A stretch of DNA of 64,000 nt from Streptomyces sp. HPF1205 (GCF_020400825.1 NZ_JAINVH010000012.1:62001-126000); one strand, 5' to 3'. Numbered from the stretch's first letter, positions 24,299 through 33,806 are shown. The notes: a model not told the origin generated them from the sequence alone. Numbers and translations: made by a program.

Positions 24299-24354
24299 CG
24301 ACGGCCGGTGCCGCCGGACCCGCCGTGCAGGCGGTCCGGCGGCACCGGCCGTCG
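24299..24354. terminator. bidirectional 22-bp-stem terminator
   Basis: A perfect 20-bp stem (24301-24320 with 24333-24352), extended by two pairs outside and three inside, lies between convergent genes. Confidence 0.75.
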
Positions 24355-24437
24355 GGTCGAGCGCGTGGTCACGCCGCCCCTGTGATGCCCGGCGGCCCGG
24401 TCGGGGCCGACGGGCACGGGCGCGCGAGGCGGCGCGA

Positions 24438-25508
24438 TCAGAGGTGGTCGGCGTCGACGACGGCCTGGGCGAACACGGTCGGCGCCTCCTGGGGGAGGTT
24501 GTGGCCGATGTTCTGGATCGTGCGGTGGTCGTACGCGCCGGTGAAGTGCGTCCGGTAGTTCATGCCGTCGCCGGGCGGGGTGAACGGGTCCAGCGCCGGG
24601 TCGAGGGTGATGGTGGGCACGCCGATCGAGGGAGCGGCGGCCAGCAGCTTCTCGTAGTGCGCGTAGCGCGGGTCGGTCCTGAGCAGGCCGATGCGCCAGC
24701 GGTAGTTGAACAGCACGATGGCGGCGTAGTCGGGGTTGGTGAACGCCTGGGCCGTGCGCTGGAAGGTCGCGTCGTCGAAGTTCCAGTTGGGCGAGACGAT
24801 CTGCCACACCAGGCGGCACAGGGCGTCGCGGTCCTGCGGGGTCTCCATCGCCTGCTTGCCGCGCTCGGTGGCGAAGTACCACTGGTACCACCAGTTGTGC
24901 TCCACGGCCGCGGCGGCCGGGGACTTCTGCGCCTCGACGTTGGTGATGACGTAACCGCTGGTGGACACCAGCGCCTTGACCCGCTCGGGCCACAGCGCGG
25001 CGATGATGTCGGCGGTGCGCGACCCCCAGTCGAAGCCGGCGAGCACGGCCCGGTCGATGCGCAGGGCGTCCATGAAGGCGACGATGTCCAGCGCCACCGC
25101 CGACTGCTCGGCGGTGCGCGGGGTGCGGTGGGACAGGAACGTGGTGCTTCCGTGGCCGCGCAGGTAGGGGACGAGGACCCGGTAGCCGAGCCCGGCCAGC
25201 GCCGGGGCGACGTCGACGAAGCTGTGGATGTCGTAGGGCCAGCCGTGCAGGCAGATGACGACCGGGCCGTGCGACGGGCCGAGTTCGGCGTAGCCGACGT
25301 CCAGGACGCCGGCCTTGACCTGCTTGATGGCGGGGAAGGTGGTGTGCGTGCCGGCGGCGATCGGGGGCACGGTGGGGGCGGGGGTGCCGCCGTTCGGGGA
25401 GGCCGCGGTGGTGCCGGCGGCACTCGCGGTGCCCGGCAGGTTCAGCGCCATGGCCGCCGCACCGGTGCCCAGGCCGATCGCTTTGCCGAAGGTACGCCTG
25501 TTGATCAT
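24438..25508 (-). CDS. Tat-exported alpha/beta hydrolase (epoxide hydrolase / dehalogenase type)
   Basis: 356 residues. The N-terminus MINRRTFGKAIGLGTGAAA with an Ala-rich stretch to ASA is a twin-arginine signal peptide (cleavage near residue 31), so the enzyme should act outside the membrane. The catalytic features are HGWPYD (oxyanion loop, about 88), nucleophile Asp160 in AGFDWGSR and His336 in NIGHNLP, typical of epoxide hydrolases and haloalkane dehalogenases, which form an Asp ester. ATG 25508 follows GAGGGTTTCAG. A GTCANNTGAC copy lies 168 bases upstream. Confidence 0.9.
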   Translation of the reverse strand: MINRRTFGKAIGLGTGAAAMALNLPGTASAAGTTAASPNGGTPAPTVPPIAAGTHTTFPAIKQVKAGVLDVGYAELGPSHGPVVICLHGWPYDIHSFVDVAPALAGLGYRVLVPYLRGHGSTTFLSHRTPRTAEQSAVALDIVAFMDALRIDRAVLAGFDWGSRTADIIAALWPERVKALVSTSGYVITNVEAQKSPAAAAVEHNWWYQWYFATERGKQAMETPQDRDALCRLVWQIVSPNWNFDDATFQRTAQAFTNPDYAAIVLFNYRWRIGLLRTDPRYAHYEKLLAAAPSIGVPTITLDPALDPFTPPGDGMNYRTHFTGAYDHRTIQNIGHNLPQEAPTVFAQAVVDADHL

Positions 25509-25993
25509 CTGAAACCCTCTGTGTCCCGTGGGTATCGGTGGCCGGCCCGCGTCGCGGGCGACCTCGTGCACAAAACCGCCCGCCCCCGGCCGCCCGGACA
25601 ACCGGGGCTGTCCGACCGCCGTGCCATGAGGCCGGCCGCTCACCACTGTCGTCCGAAGGGGACCCGCGGTCATCAGTCAGTTGACGGTGCCGCGTGAGAG
25701 AAGTACGGCGCCTGTCACGGCCCCCGCGCCGGGCGGCGCGGGGGCGCCGGTCCCCGGCAGGCCACCCGCACCGGACCGGAACACCCGCCCCCGCACCCGG
25801 CGCCCCCACGTCCGCGGCGCCCGGCGCGGGACGCGGAACCGGCTACGTCATTTGACTGCCGCGCCACGGTCCGCCGGCCACTGGTGAGGTTCCGCGGACC
25901 GCCCGACCGTCCGCGCCCCCTCACCGGAAGGCGCCCGCGGACCGCCGGGAGAACGGCCCGCTCCCAAGCAGGCGCCGGGGCGGTGCCAAGGGT
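25509..25993. promoter_or_regulatory. gene-free region with two GTCANNTGAC palindromes
   Basis: Exact copies at 25676-25685 and 25847-25856. The flanks CATCA and GGTGC of the first are nearly repeated at 63790-63808. Confidence 0.6.
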
Positions 25994-26158
25994 TTACGAC
26001 CTGAAACGCGCTCCTCGGTAGGGGTGGTCGAAGCGGCAGCCTGTCAGCGGATCGCAGCCGCCGTGCTGAAGGCGTTCCAGCTCCGCGTAGCCGTATTCGA
26101 ACTCGTGGTTGCCCGTGGTGGACGTGGCCATGCCCAGGTCGTTCATGAGGTCGACGAC
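25994..26158 (-). pseudogene. fragment of a 5'-nucleotidase/metallophosphatase gene
   Basis: About 55 codons encode VVDLMNDLGMATSTTGNHEF and then YAELERLQHGGCDPLTGC. GNHEF is the metal-binding GNHE motif of calcineurin-like phosphatases, and the QHGGC segment is typical of secreted UshA-type 5'-nucleotidases. The start and the remaining several hundred codons are gone. It abuts a carboxylesterase fragment on the other strand. Confidence 0.65.
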
Positions 26159-26174
26159 GCAGGCCCAGGCGGAC

Positions 26175-26479
26175 CAGGCGGGCACGTCGTTCGCGGCCGA
26201 GCTCGGCTGCATGGACGCCGCGACGGCCGCGCGGTGCCTGCGCATCAAGCCGGTGCGCAAGATCGTCGAGCTGCAGGAGGGCGGATTCGGCAACTGGCTG
26301 CCTCCCTACCAGGGGACCGTCCGCGCACCCCGCGTTGGCGGCCCTTCACGGCGCGAGCCCCCTACCCGCAGGAACTCACTCCGGACGGCATCGGACCGAA
26401 CAAGGCCTTCACCGCCCGTCATAAATGTTCCTTCTGGGAGCCGCTCGTCGAGACCGGCACCGTGGTGCTGTCGCTGTAG
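26175..26479 (+). pseudogene. frameshifted fragment of a type B carboxylesterase gene
   Basis: One frame reads SFAAELGCMDAATAARCLR and GFGNWLPPYQGT, typical of the middle of carboxylesterases after the nucleophile region. A second frame near 26350-26479 reads YPQELTPDGIGP and HKCSFWEPL, like their C-terminus. The N-terminal catalytic half and the region between are missing. Confidence 0.55.
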
Positions 26480-26574
26480 GCACCGCCGCGCGCACAATGC
26501 CGCCGGTCTGCGCGGCCGTCCGCCGGCCGCCGACCTTCTCCACCGCGGCGTCCTGGGCACTGCGCCGGCGGAAC

Positions 26575-27009
26575 CTACCCGCGCAGATGGCGGCTGACGT
26601 CCCCGACGAGGCGGATGTGGACCCGGCGCTCGGTGAACCGCCAGTGCCCGTCGGCGACGCGGAAGCGGTCGCGGTAGCGTCCGGCGGCCACCGGCTGCAG
26701 CGGGAAGTCGGGCAGTGCCTGGAAGACGGTGACGTAGGACCTCGCGGTGGCCGTGCCCGTCCCGGCGTCGACCTCGACCGCGAGGTTGGAGACGGCGTGG
26801 TGGGTGCGCGGCGTGCCGTCCTCGTACACGATCACGCTGTCGCGCAGCATGCGTTCGACGGCCTCCCGGCCCCGGGCGGGCGCACCGCTGCCGACGAAGA
26901 CGGCGTCGGAGAAGAGCGCGCCCACCCCTGCGAAGTCCCCGTCGTCCACCAGCGCGGCGTACTCGGCGACCAGCCGGGCGATGGCGGTGTGTGCCGCGGC
27001 GTTGTCCAT
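26575..27009 (-). CDS. NTF2-like / SnoaL-like protein
   Basis: 144 residues: an N-terminal helix pair (HTAIARLVAEYAALVDDGDFAGVGALF), the conserved GREAVERML helix, then the curved sheet with THHAVSNLAVEVD, YRDRFRVADGHWRFTERRVHI and a short tail. This is the SnoaL_4-like type, found in ring-hydroxylating dioxygenase small subunits, cyclases and many uncharacterised proteins. The product is complete, unlike the fragments next to it. ATG 27009 fits the family N-terminus. Substrate unknown. Confidence 0.82.
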   Translation of the reverse strand: MDNAAAHTAIARLVAEYAALVDDGDFAGVGALFSDAVFVGSGAPARGREAVERMLRDSVIVYEDGTPRTHHAVSNLAVEVDAGTGTATARSYVTVFQALPDFPLQPVAAGRYRDRFRVADGHWRFTERRVHIRLVGDVSRHLRG

Positions 27010-27311
27010 GTCGCCGAGACTACATGCCCCGTACCGCCGCGGGTGTGCGCACGGATTCCCGCCAGCGCCCGTGGTGTGACGGCGGACGGGACGACCGGGG
27101 CGGTGCGCGGGGAGGTGCGGACACGTGTGTGTAGACTCAAGTGTGTTGCCTGGGGGCACACATGGCTCGACACGTGTCCGCTCGGACACGCGGCGGCCGG
27201 CGGCCGTGCGCATCGCATCGTGTTGCCGCGCAGGCGTGTGGCGGGGCCTGGTGTATCCGATCTCCCGGGTGTCCGAGCTGCCCTCCGGTTTCCGAGTTCC
27301 CAGGAGACGAC
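27010..27311. promoter_or_regulatory. divergent region upstream of the secretion island
   Basis: No gene. Contains TGTGTGTAGACTCAAGTGTGTTG (split here as TGTGTGTAGACT and CAAGTGTGTTG, 27122-27146) and an inverted ACACGTGTCCG/CGGACACG pair near 27169-27192, both possible operators for the type VII locus. Confidence 0.4.
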
Positions 27312-28250
27312 GTGCCGCACCAACAGAAGCCGCAGGACCCCGCGTTGCTGGACGGAGCGTCCTCGCGCTTCGCCGACGCGTTCCTCCGCCGTACCACGCA
27401 GGGCCGTTCCGGCGGGGGCCCGGGGCCGCGACCGTGGATGTGGATCGCCGGCGCCGCCGCGGCCACCGGGGCCGTGGTCCTGATCGTCTTCGCGGTCGCG
27501 CGGATATCGTCCGACACCGGCGCGAAGAAGAACACCGCCGCGGTCGTCTCCACGTCACCGACCGCGTCCCACGGCACACGGACGACGACGGCCCCGAAGG
27601 GCGGTTCGCCCGCCCCCGGCCGTACCGGTGGCACCGGCAGGTCCGCCGGCGGGCCCGACAGGTCCGGCGGCGTCGCCGCGGTGCCCGGCACCGGCGGCGG
27701 AACCTCCGGCGGCAGCGGCGGAGCCGGCGGCGTGCCGGCCCCGGCCCAGGCGCCCGCCCCGGCGCCGACCACCGGCTCCGGTTCCTCCTCCGCCTCCGGC
27801 GGTTCGGGCGGCACTCAGGTCAAGAAGCCCGCCCAGGCGCCGCAGTCCGCCGTCTACCCGGGCGTCGCGGTCGTCGGCCACGCCAGCGGCCGCTGCGTCT
27901 CCGCCACGGGGCACCGGAACAGCAAGGCCACCGACGGCACCCCCCTGGAGATCTACGACTGCGTGGGCGGCTCGTGGCAGAAGATCGACTTCCGCTCCGA
28001 CGGCACCGCGCGGATCTACGGCCTGTGCATGGACATCGCATGGGCCTCCCAGGACGACGGCGCCGCCATCCAGCTCGCGAACTGCAACGGCGGCTGGGCC
28101 CAGAAGTTCACACTCAACAGCTCCTTTGACCTGGTCAACACCGTGATCGGCAAGTGCGTGGACGTCACCGACAACGGCACCGCGAACGGCACCCGGCTCC
28201 AGCTGTGGACGTGTGCCGGCACCAGGAACCAGAAGTGGAGCAAGGGCTGA
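27312..28250 (+). CDS. membrane-anchored ricin-type beta-trefoil lectin protein
   Basis: 312 residues from GTG 27312 (ribosome site CAGGAGA). Residues 1-40 are cytoplasmic, a single membrane helix is at about 43-64 (WIAGAAAATGAVVLIVFAVA), a long Gly/Pro/Ser/Thr-rich spacer lies at 70-175, and a ricin-B-like beta-trefoil at about 185-312 has repeats such as GRCVSATG, GLCMDIA and GKCVDVTDNG, each with a Trp/Gln turn (QKWSKG). The type II topology puts the sugar-binding domain outside the cell on a flexible stalk. It is the first gene of the type VII island and may bind wall polymers or target surfaces; this role is inferred from position. Confidence 0.88.
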   Translation: MPHQQKPQDPALLDGASSRFADAFLRRTTQGRSGGGPGPRPWMWIAGAAAATGAVVLIVFAVARISSDTGAKKNTAAVVSTSPTASHGTRTTTAPKGGSPAPGRTGGTGRSAGGPDRSGGVAAVPGTGGGTSGGSGGAGGVPAPAQAPAPAPTTGSGSSSASGGSGGTQVKKPAQAPQSAVYPGVAVVGHASGRCVSATGHRNSKATDGTPLEIYDCVGGSWQKIDFRSDGTARIYGLCMDIAWASQDDGAAIQLANCNGGWAQKFTLNSSFDLVNTVIGKCVDVTDNGTANGTRLQLWTCAGTRNQKWSKG

Positions 28251-28323
28251 CCGCGGCGGCACAGGACGGCACAGGACAGTACGGGACGGTACAGGACCGT
28301 ATCGGAGGGGACGGAAGGCGGAC

Positions 28324-28659
28324 ATGGACCTCGACGACGCGGCGGTCCGGCGACTGCTGGACAGCACGCGGCAGTTCCAGCGGGACTTCACCCGGGCCCA
28401 GGCGGAGCTCGGTGCACTGACCGTGCAGGGCACGGCGGGCGGCGGTGCGGTGACGGCCACCGTCGACAGCGGCGGAGTGCTCACCGGCCTGACGATCGCG
28501 CCGTTCGCGGCCGACCCCGACAACGTCCGGGACCTGGCGGACATGATCCTCTCGGCCCTGCGCGACGCCCGGCAGGCCCTGACGGCCCGGCGGGAGGAAC
28601 GGCTCCGCCCGCTGCTGGAGTCGCTCGACACCGACCTGGGGCGCGGCCTGTCCGGCTGA
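28324..28659 (+). CDS. YbaB/EbfC-family protein (EspL-like)
   Basis: 111 residues. An N-terminal helix (RRLLDSTRQFQRDFTRAQAEL) is followed by a beta hairpin (GAVTATVDSGGVLTGLTIAP) and a C-terminal helix. This is the YbaB/EbfC fold, used by nucleoid proteins and by EspL, an accessory protein of mycobacterial ESX-1. Its place between the lectin gene and the WXG100 genes argues for a secretion-linked chaperone-like role over general DNA binding. ATG 28324 was chosen by domain length. Confidence 0.8.
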   Translation: MDLDDAAVRRLLDSTRQFQRDFTRAQAELGALTVQGTAGGGAVTATVDSGGVLTGLTIAPFAADPDNVRDLADMILSALRDARQALTARREERLRPLLESLDTDLGRGLSG

Positions 28660-28892
28660 CACCCCCACCACCTTCCCGCCGTGGACGAGATGTCCCGTCG
28701 CACACGGGGTCCGCCAACACCTCACCAACGTCCCCATGAATGATACGTGTTAGCATGTGTGAGTTACCAATCACGGTGTGAAGCGTCCGGCGGTCACCCG
28801 CCGTGCGGCCACCAGGCCACGACGCGCACATATCACTCGGGGTCAGCCGGGGCACCGACCGTCGGCGACCAGTCCCAAGGGAGGCGCGAGCC

Positions 28893-29258
28893 ATGGCTGC
28901 GACCGGCGCGGTGACGGACTACAGGGGCGCGAACGGCGTGCTGTACCACGCGACGCCCGACGACCTGAAGAACCACGCCCACGACATCGCCACCACCCAG
29001 CAGACCATCATGGGCGAGATCTCGGCGCTGCGGAGCTACGTCGTACAGATGGAGGACATCTGGAAGGGCTACGCGTCGAACACCTTCCAGGACCTCATGA
29101 CCGAGTGGGACCAGTACGCCAACAGGCTGAGCAACGTCCTGGGCGAGATTTCGACCGCCCTGGTGGGGAGCGCCGACAACTACGCGGGCGCCGAGCACAC
29201 CAACAACACGCTTCTCACGAACGCGTCGGCGTCGATGCCGCCGGCCCGCCTTTCCTGA
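28893..29258 (+). CDS. WXG100-family protein
   Basis: 121 residues, an all-helical hairpin with the turn motif Trp57-Lys-Gly59 (EDIWKGYAS), the defining W-x-G of ESAT-6/CFP-10-type secreted proteins. ATG 28893 follows GGGAGGC. It forms a tandem pair with the WXG100 gene 54 bases downstream, so the two products probably form a heterodimer exported by the EccC machine. The C-terminal tail (TLLTNASASMPPARLS) lacks a clear YxxxD/E export signal. Confidence 0.9.
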   Translation: MAATGAVTDYRGANGVLYHATPDDLKNHAHDIATTQQTIMGEISALRSYVVQMEDIWKGYASNTFQDLMTEWDQYANRLSNVLGEISTALVGSADNYAGAEHTNNTLLTNASASMPPARLS

Positions 29259-29312
29259 CGGCGCCATTTCCGCGCACGCAGCACGTCGCATCCCCAGGCC
29301 GGAGGAGCCGAG

Positions 29313-29636
29313 ATGACCGCGATCGACAACATGCCCATCAGCGTCCAGACGGAACTGGAAACCGCGCCGGCCACCATCGAGGCACGGGCGGAGACCATCA
29401 TGGGCGAGCTGACCGCCCTGAAGAAACGGATCCTGGCGATGCCCGAGGCGTGGATCGCCCAGTCCTCGACCGAGTTCCAGGACCGCATGCGCGAGTGGGA
29501 CGCCTCGGCCACCGGCCTGTTCGGCACGCAGGGCGACGGCGGCGTCCTCGGCGACATCGCGGGCCGGCTGCAGACGATCTGGGACAACTACGTCGACGCC
29601 GAGACCGCGAACACCAAGACGTGGGCCTCCAGGTAA
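29313..29636 (+). CDS. WXG100-family protein
   Basis: 107 residues. Helix-turn-helix hairpin with Trp47 in PEAWIAQSSTEF, where Ser replaces the usual glycine position. The end has YVDAETANTKTW; the Tyr with Asp/Glu nearby resembles the YxxxD/E type VII export signal on the second helix. It is the likely partner of the preceding WXG100 protein. ATG 29313 follows CCGGAGGAG. Confidence 0.88.
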   Translation: MTAIDNMPISVQTELETAPATIEARAETIMGELTALKKRILAMPEAWIAQSSTEFQDRMREWDASATGLFGTQGDGGVLGDIAGRLQTIWDNYVDAETANTKTWASR

Positions 29637-29694
29637 TGACACAGCGCGGCAGGCTCGACCGCCGGCCGAACACGTGACAAGGAAGAAACACCCT

Positions 29695-31047
29695 GTGGAG
29701 AATGAACGCTGCCATGTGACCGTGGTGGGTGCACGGCGGCGGGTGGATCTCGCGGTGCCCGCGGACGCGGCCATCGCCGAGTACGCCCCGACCCTGCTCA
29801 CGCTGCTGGAGGAGGTGGAGTTCGACGACACCTTCCCCTCGGTCTGGTCGCTCGCCCTGCCCGGGGGAGCGCCCTTCGCTCCGGAGACCTCCCTGCGGGA
29901 GTGCGGCGTCGTGGACGGTACGACGCTGTACCTGCGGGACGCCGCCGCCGGGGAGTTCGACGAGCCGGTGGTCACCGACCTGGAGGAGAAGGTCGAGGAG
30001 GCCGGTGAGGACGTCGGCGTGTGGGGCCGGCGGACACGGGCGTACACCACCCTGGTCCTCGGTGTCCTCGGCCTCATCGCCGGTTTCGTCGCACTGGTGT
30101 GGACCGGCGGACGGGAAACGGTGCTTGCGGCAGCAGGGGCCGCCGCGGTCGTCATCGTGCTGCCGCTGCTGGTGCTGGTCCGGCAGGCGACCCGGCAGGG
30201 CTGGTCGCTGCCGCTGGGGCTGCGGCTGGTCCTGGCCCACTGCGCGGTCCCGCTGCTGGCTGTGGCGGCGGCCTCGCTCGCGGCGGCCGGCTCCGGCGCC
30301 GGCTCGGCAGTGGTGGCGCCGATCGCGGGAGCCGTACTCGGGTCGCTCGCCGCGCTGCTGGCGATCCGTCACGCGACGACGCTGATGGCGGCCGTGCTCG
30401 CCGGTTTCGCCCTCGTACTGGCCGTGTGCCTGACCGCGGGTCACGCGACGCCGCTGGAGGCCGCCGCGGTCGTGGGCGTCGCCATGCCGGCCGCTCTGGG
30501 TGTCGCTCCCAGGCTCTCCGGGCACTTCGCCGTCCTTGCGGGCCGGCCCGGCGGCGCGACCGGCCAGGGGGACGAGGACGTCCTCCTCCTGGTCAGGCGC
30601 GGCCGGCGGCTGCTGATCGGGACGAACCTCGTGGTGTCCGCGGTCGCCGCCGCGTGCCTGCTGGTCCTGGGCTCGGCGCACCAGCGCTACGCGGTGGCCC
30701 TGGCCGGCTGCCTGGGACTGGCGCTCGTCCTGCGCGCCGGCCGGCTGACGCCGGCGCCGGCCGTGGTGCCGGTGGTGCTCGCGGGGACGATCGGCCTGAG
30801 CGCCACGCTGATCAAGGCCCCGGGCACCTTCGGCGCGCCGCGGTGGGCGGGCGCCGCGGTGCTCGTCGTGGCGGCCGTACTGGCCCTGTCGGTGGGCCTG
30901 TTCCGGGTGTTCCGCACGGACGCCCCCGACACGCGCCCTTCCTGGATCGACCCGTTCGCCGGGTTCCTCCTGGTGGTCTGCGTGCCGCTCGCGGTGGGCG
31001 TCTTCGGCGTCTACGGCGCGATGATGAACTCGGGGCACACGCCGTGA
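29695..31047 (+). CDS. eccD: EccD-like type VII secretion channel protein
   Basis: 450 residues. The N-terminal ubiquitin-like (YukD) domain (about 4-85) starts CHVTVVGARRRVDLAVPADA and is followed by about ten or eleven membrane helices from residue 115 to the end. This is the architecture of EccD, the central pore-lining subunit of ESX membrane complexes. GTG 29695 was preferred over GTG 29674 because AAGGAAG lies nine bases before it. It is encoded after the WXG100 pair and just before the AAA+ protein. EccB and EccE genes were not found nearby. Confidence 0.9.
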   Translation: MENERCHVTVVGARRRVDLAVPADAAIAEYAPTLLTLLEEVEFDDTFPSVWSLALPGGAPFAPETSLRECGVVDGTTLYLRDAAAGEFDEPVVTDLEEKVEEAGEDVGVWGRRTRAYTTLVLGVLGLIAGFVALVWTGGRETVLAAAGAAAVVIVLPLLVLVRQATRQGWSLPLGLRLVLAHCAVPLLAVAAASLAAAGSGAGSAVVAPIAGAVLGSLAALLAIRHATTLMAAVLAGFALVLAVCLTAGHATPLEAAAVVGVAMPAALGVAPRLSGHFAVLAGRPGGATGQGDEDVLLLVRRGRRLLIGTNLVVSAVAAACLLVLGSAHQRYAVALAGCLGLALVLRAGRLTPAPAVVPVVLAGTIGLSATLIKAPGTFGAPRWAGAAVLVVAAVLALSVGLFRVFRTDAPDTRPSWIDPFAGFLLVVCVPLAVGVFGVYGAMMNSGHTP

Positions 31048-31075
31048 CGCGCCAGGGGATCGGAGCACGCCGCCC

Positions 31076-33790
31076 GTGAAGCGCAACGTGCTCCGTGTCG
31101 CGGACCGGGGCTGGGGCACCTACCGCACCCTCATGGCAGCCGTCCGGGCGGCCGGCGAGGGCGCGGTGGTGCAGGTCCAGCCGGGGGTCTACCGGGAGAC
31201 CCTGGTCCTGGACGGCGAGGTCGTCGTGGCGGCGGAGAAGGGCCCGGGCACCGTACGCATCGTGGCCGGCCACGGTCCCGCCGTGCGGGTGAACGGCGGC
31301 GCCCCCGTGCTGCGCGAGCTGAGCGTCGAGGGCGGCGCCGACCGCGGACCCGCGGTGATCGTCGGCGGTGGCGCCGCGCACCTGGAGCACTGCGAGGTCA
31401 GCGGCGGGGTCGAGGTCCTCCGGGACGCCCGCGCCGAACTGCGCTCGTCCACCCTGCGGGACGCCGGCGTCCACGTCACGGGGACGGCCCGGGCGGTCCT
31501 CGACGACTGCGTGATCCGGGCGGCGACCGGCCACGGCCTGACGCTGGGCGATGCAGCCCGGGCCGACGTGCGCGGTGCCACGATCGAGCGCGTCACCGGC
31601 TGCGGCATCGTGATGCTCGGCGAGTCCGCGGGGACCTTCGACGACTGCACGGTCCGGCTCACCGGTGACGCGGCGCTCCTGGTGCAGGCCCCCGCCCACG
31701 CCCTGCTGCGCGGCTGCCGGCTGCACGACACCAGGACACAAGGGATACGGGTCGCCGCGCCCTCCGGCGCCCCGGCCCCCGCCTCGCCCGCCCCCGGCGC
31801 GAGCGGTGAGAGCGGGGATGCCACCGGCGCCGGGCAGGAGGAGCGGCGGATCCGGCTGGAGAAGTGCGAGATCTTCCGCACCGCGCAGGAAGGCGTGCTG
31901 GCAGCCGCGGCGGCCGACCTGGGCCTGTCGCAGTGCCATGTCCATCTCACGGGCGGAGCCGGGGTGGTCGCCGCGAAGGACGCCCGGGTGGAGCTCGACG
32001 GGACCCGGGTGGTCGACGTGCCCGGCACCGGGCTGGCCGTCGTGGACAACGCGGAACTGCTGGTGCGCGGCGGCACGGTGGCCCGTACCGGCGCCAACGG
32101 CGTGCACGCGACGGACCGGTGCACCGTCCGGATCACCGACTGCGAGATCTCGGCGACCGCGTACACGGCCCTGAACATCGGCAACGGCGCCCGGGCCGAG
32201 CTGCGCGGCTGCACCGTGCGCGACAGCGCGCAGCACGGGGTGCGGGTGGAGGACGGGGCGACCCTGACCGCCAGCGACACCCGGGTGGAGCGGGCGGCCA
32301 TGTCCGGAGTGGACGTCAAGGACGCCGACGCGGTGCTGCGCGGCTGCGTGATCGGCGAGGCGGAGACCGGCATCCGGCTGGAGACCGGGCACCGCCCGCT
32401 GCTGGACGGCTGCGAGGTGCTCCGGTCCGGCAGGACCGGCATCGAGGTGGCGGCCGCCACCGGCGCGGTGGTGCTCGGCGGCCGCGTCGAGGACTGCGGT
32501 TCCGCCGGCGTCTTCCTCGACGAGGGCAGCCGGTCCTGGATCGAGGACCTGGAGATCCGCGACGCCAGGGGCAGCGGCCTGGTGATCCGGGCCGGGGCGC
32601 GGCCGCGGGTGCGGTCGGTGACCGTCACGGGCACCGGGAAGAACGGTGTGTACGCGGGCGACGGCGCCGAGGGCCTGCTGGAGGACTGCACCTTCTCCGC
32701 GACCGGCTACTCAGCGGTGTACGTCGGTGCCAAGGCCGCTCCCGTGCTGCGCCGCTGCCTGGTACGCGACACCGACGAGGATCTGTCGCAGGCCGACGGC
32801 GCGGCGGCCCGGTTCGAGGACTGCCGCAGCAGCAACGTGAAGGTCACCACCCTGCCGACCGCCGCGGAGGGCGGCGCGCCCGTGCCGGCGGTGGCCGGAG
32901 CGGCGCTGCCCGCGGGAACCGGCTCGCCCGTCGCGGCCGTCGCCGGGAGGACCGGCGACGAAGAGGCCGGCGAGGACCGGTTGCCGCAATTGCTGGCCGA
33001 ACTGGGGGAACTGGTCGGCCTGGACGGCGTCAAACGTGAAGTGGCCTCCATGGCCAAGCTGATGCAGATGGTGAAACGGCGCCAGGAGGCGGGGCTGCAG
33101 CCGCCCCCGCTGAGCCGGCACCTGATCTTCGCCGGCAACCCGGGCACCGGCAAGACCACGGTGGCCCGGCTGTACGGGCGTCTGCTCGCGGCGCTCGGGC
33201 TGCTGGCCCGCGGGCACCTGGTGGAGGCCGACCGCAGCGCGCTGGTGGGTGAGTACGTGGGGCACACCGCGCCCAGGACGACCGCCGTCTTCCGCCAGGC
33301 GCTGGGCGGTGTGCTGTTCATCGACGAGGCCTACGCCCTGGTGCCGGTCGGGCAGAGCAACGACTTCGGCCACGAGGCCATCTCCACGCTGGTCAAGCTG
33401 ATGGAGGACCACCGCGACGACGTGGTGGTGATCGCGGCCGGATACCCCGACGACATGGAGCGCCTCATCGACTCCAACCCGGGCCTGGCCTCACGCTTCA
33501 CCCGCACCCTCCGCTTCGACGACTACCACTCGGCCGACCTGGTCCGTATCGTCCGGCACCAGGCGTCCCGGCACGACTACCGCATCCCCGACGACACCGC
33601 CGAGGCGCTGCTGACCCACTTCGACGCCATCGAGCGGACCGAGCGCTTCGGCAACGGCCGCACCGCCCGCCAGGCGTTCCAGCAGATGACCGAGCAGCAC
33701 GCCATGCGGGTCGCCGACCTGGCCGACCCCGATGACGAGGACCTGACCGTGCTCCGGCCGGCCGACGTGCCCGCGGTGGTGGCCCGATGA
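31076..33790 (+). CDS. right-handed beta-helix protein fused to an EccA-like AAA+ ATPase
   Basis: 904 residues from a GTG start. Residues 1-615 are about two dozen repeats of a short beta-helix unit (for example GCRLHDTRTQGIRV, DCEISATAYTALNI, GCTVRDSAQHGVRV), as in pectate-lyase-like folds. A short linker leads to a CbxX/CfxQ-type AAA+ domain (about 645-904) with Walker A GNPGTGKTT (Lys693) and Walker B LFIDEA (Asp750). EccA in mycobacteria has TPR repeats in place of the beta-helix, and works in the cytosol on substrates before export. No signal peptide is present, so this protein should also be cytosolic. Confidence 0.9.
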   Translation: MKRNVLRVADRGWGTYRTLMAAVRAAGEGAVVQVQPGVYRETLVLDGEVVVAAEKGPGTVRIVAGHGPAVRVNGGAPVLRELSVEGGADRGPAVIVGGGAAHLEHCEVSGGVEVLRDARAELRSSTLRDAGVHVTGTARAVLDDCVIRAATGHGLTLGDAARADVRGATIERVTGCGIVMLGESAGTFDDCTVRLTGDAALLVQAPAHALLRGCRLHDTRTQGIRVAAPSGAPAPASPAPGASGESGDATGAGQEERRIRLEKCEIFRTAQEGVLAAAAADLGLSQCHVHLTGGAGVVAAKDARVELDGTRVVDVPGTGLAVVDNAELLVRGGTVARTGANGVHATDRCTVRITDCEISATAYTALNIGNGARAELRGCTVRDSAQHGVRVEDGATLTASDTRVERAAMSGVDVKDADAVLRGCVIGEAETGIRLETGHRPLLDGCEVLRSGRTGIEVAAATGAVVLGGRVEDCGSAGVFLDEGSRSWIEDLEIRDARGSGLVIRAGARPRVRSVTVTGTGKNGVYAGDGAEGLLEDCTFSATGYSAVYVGAKAAPVLRRCLVRDTDEDLSQADGAAARFEDCRSSNVKVTTLPTAAEGGAPVPAVAGAALPAGTGSPVAAVAGRTGDEEAGEDRLPQLLAELGELVGLDGVKREVASMAKLMQMVKRRQEAGLQPPPLSRHLIFAGNPGTGKTTVARLYGRLLAALGLLARGHLVEADRSALVGEYVGHTAPRTTAVFRQALGGVLFIDEAYALVPVGQSNDFGHEAISTLVKLMEDHRDDVVVIAAGYPDDMERLIDSNPGLASRFTRTLRFDDYHSADLVRIVRHQASRHDYRIPDDTAEALLTHFDAIERTERFGNGRTARQAFQQMTEQHAMRVADLADPDDEDLTVLRPADVPAVVAR

Positions 33791-33806
33791 CCCGGCCCCG
33801 CCCCGG

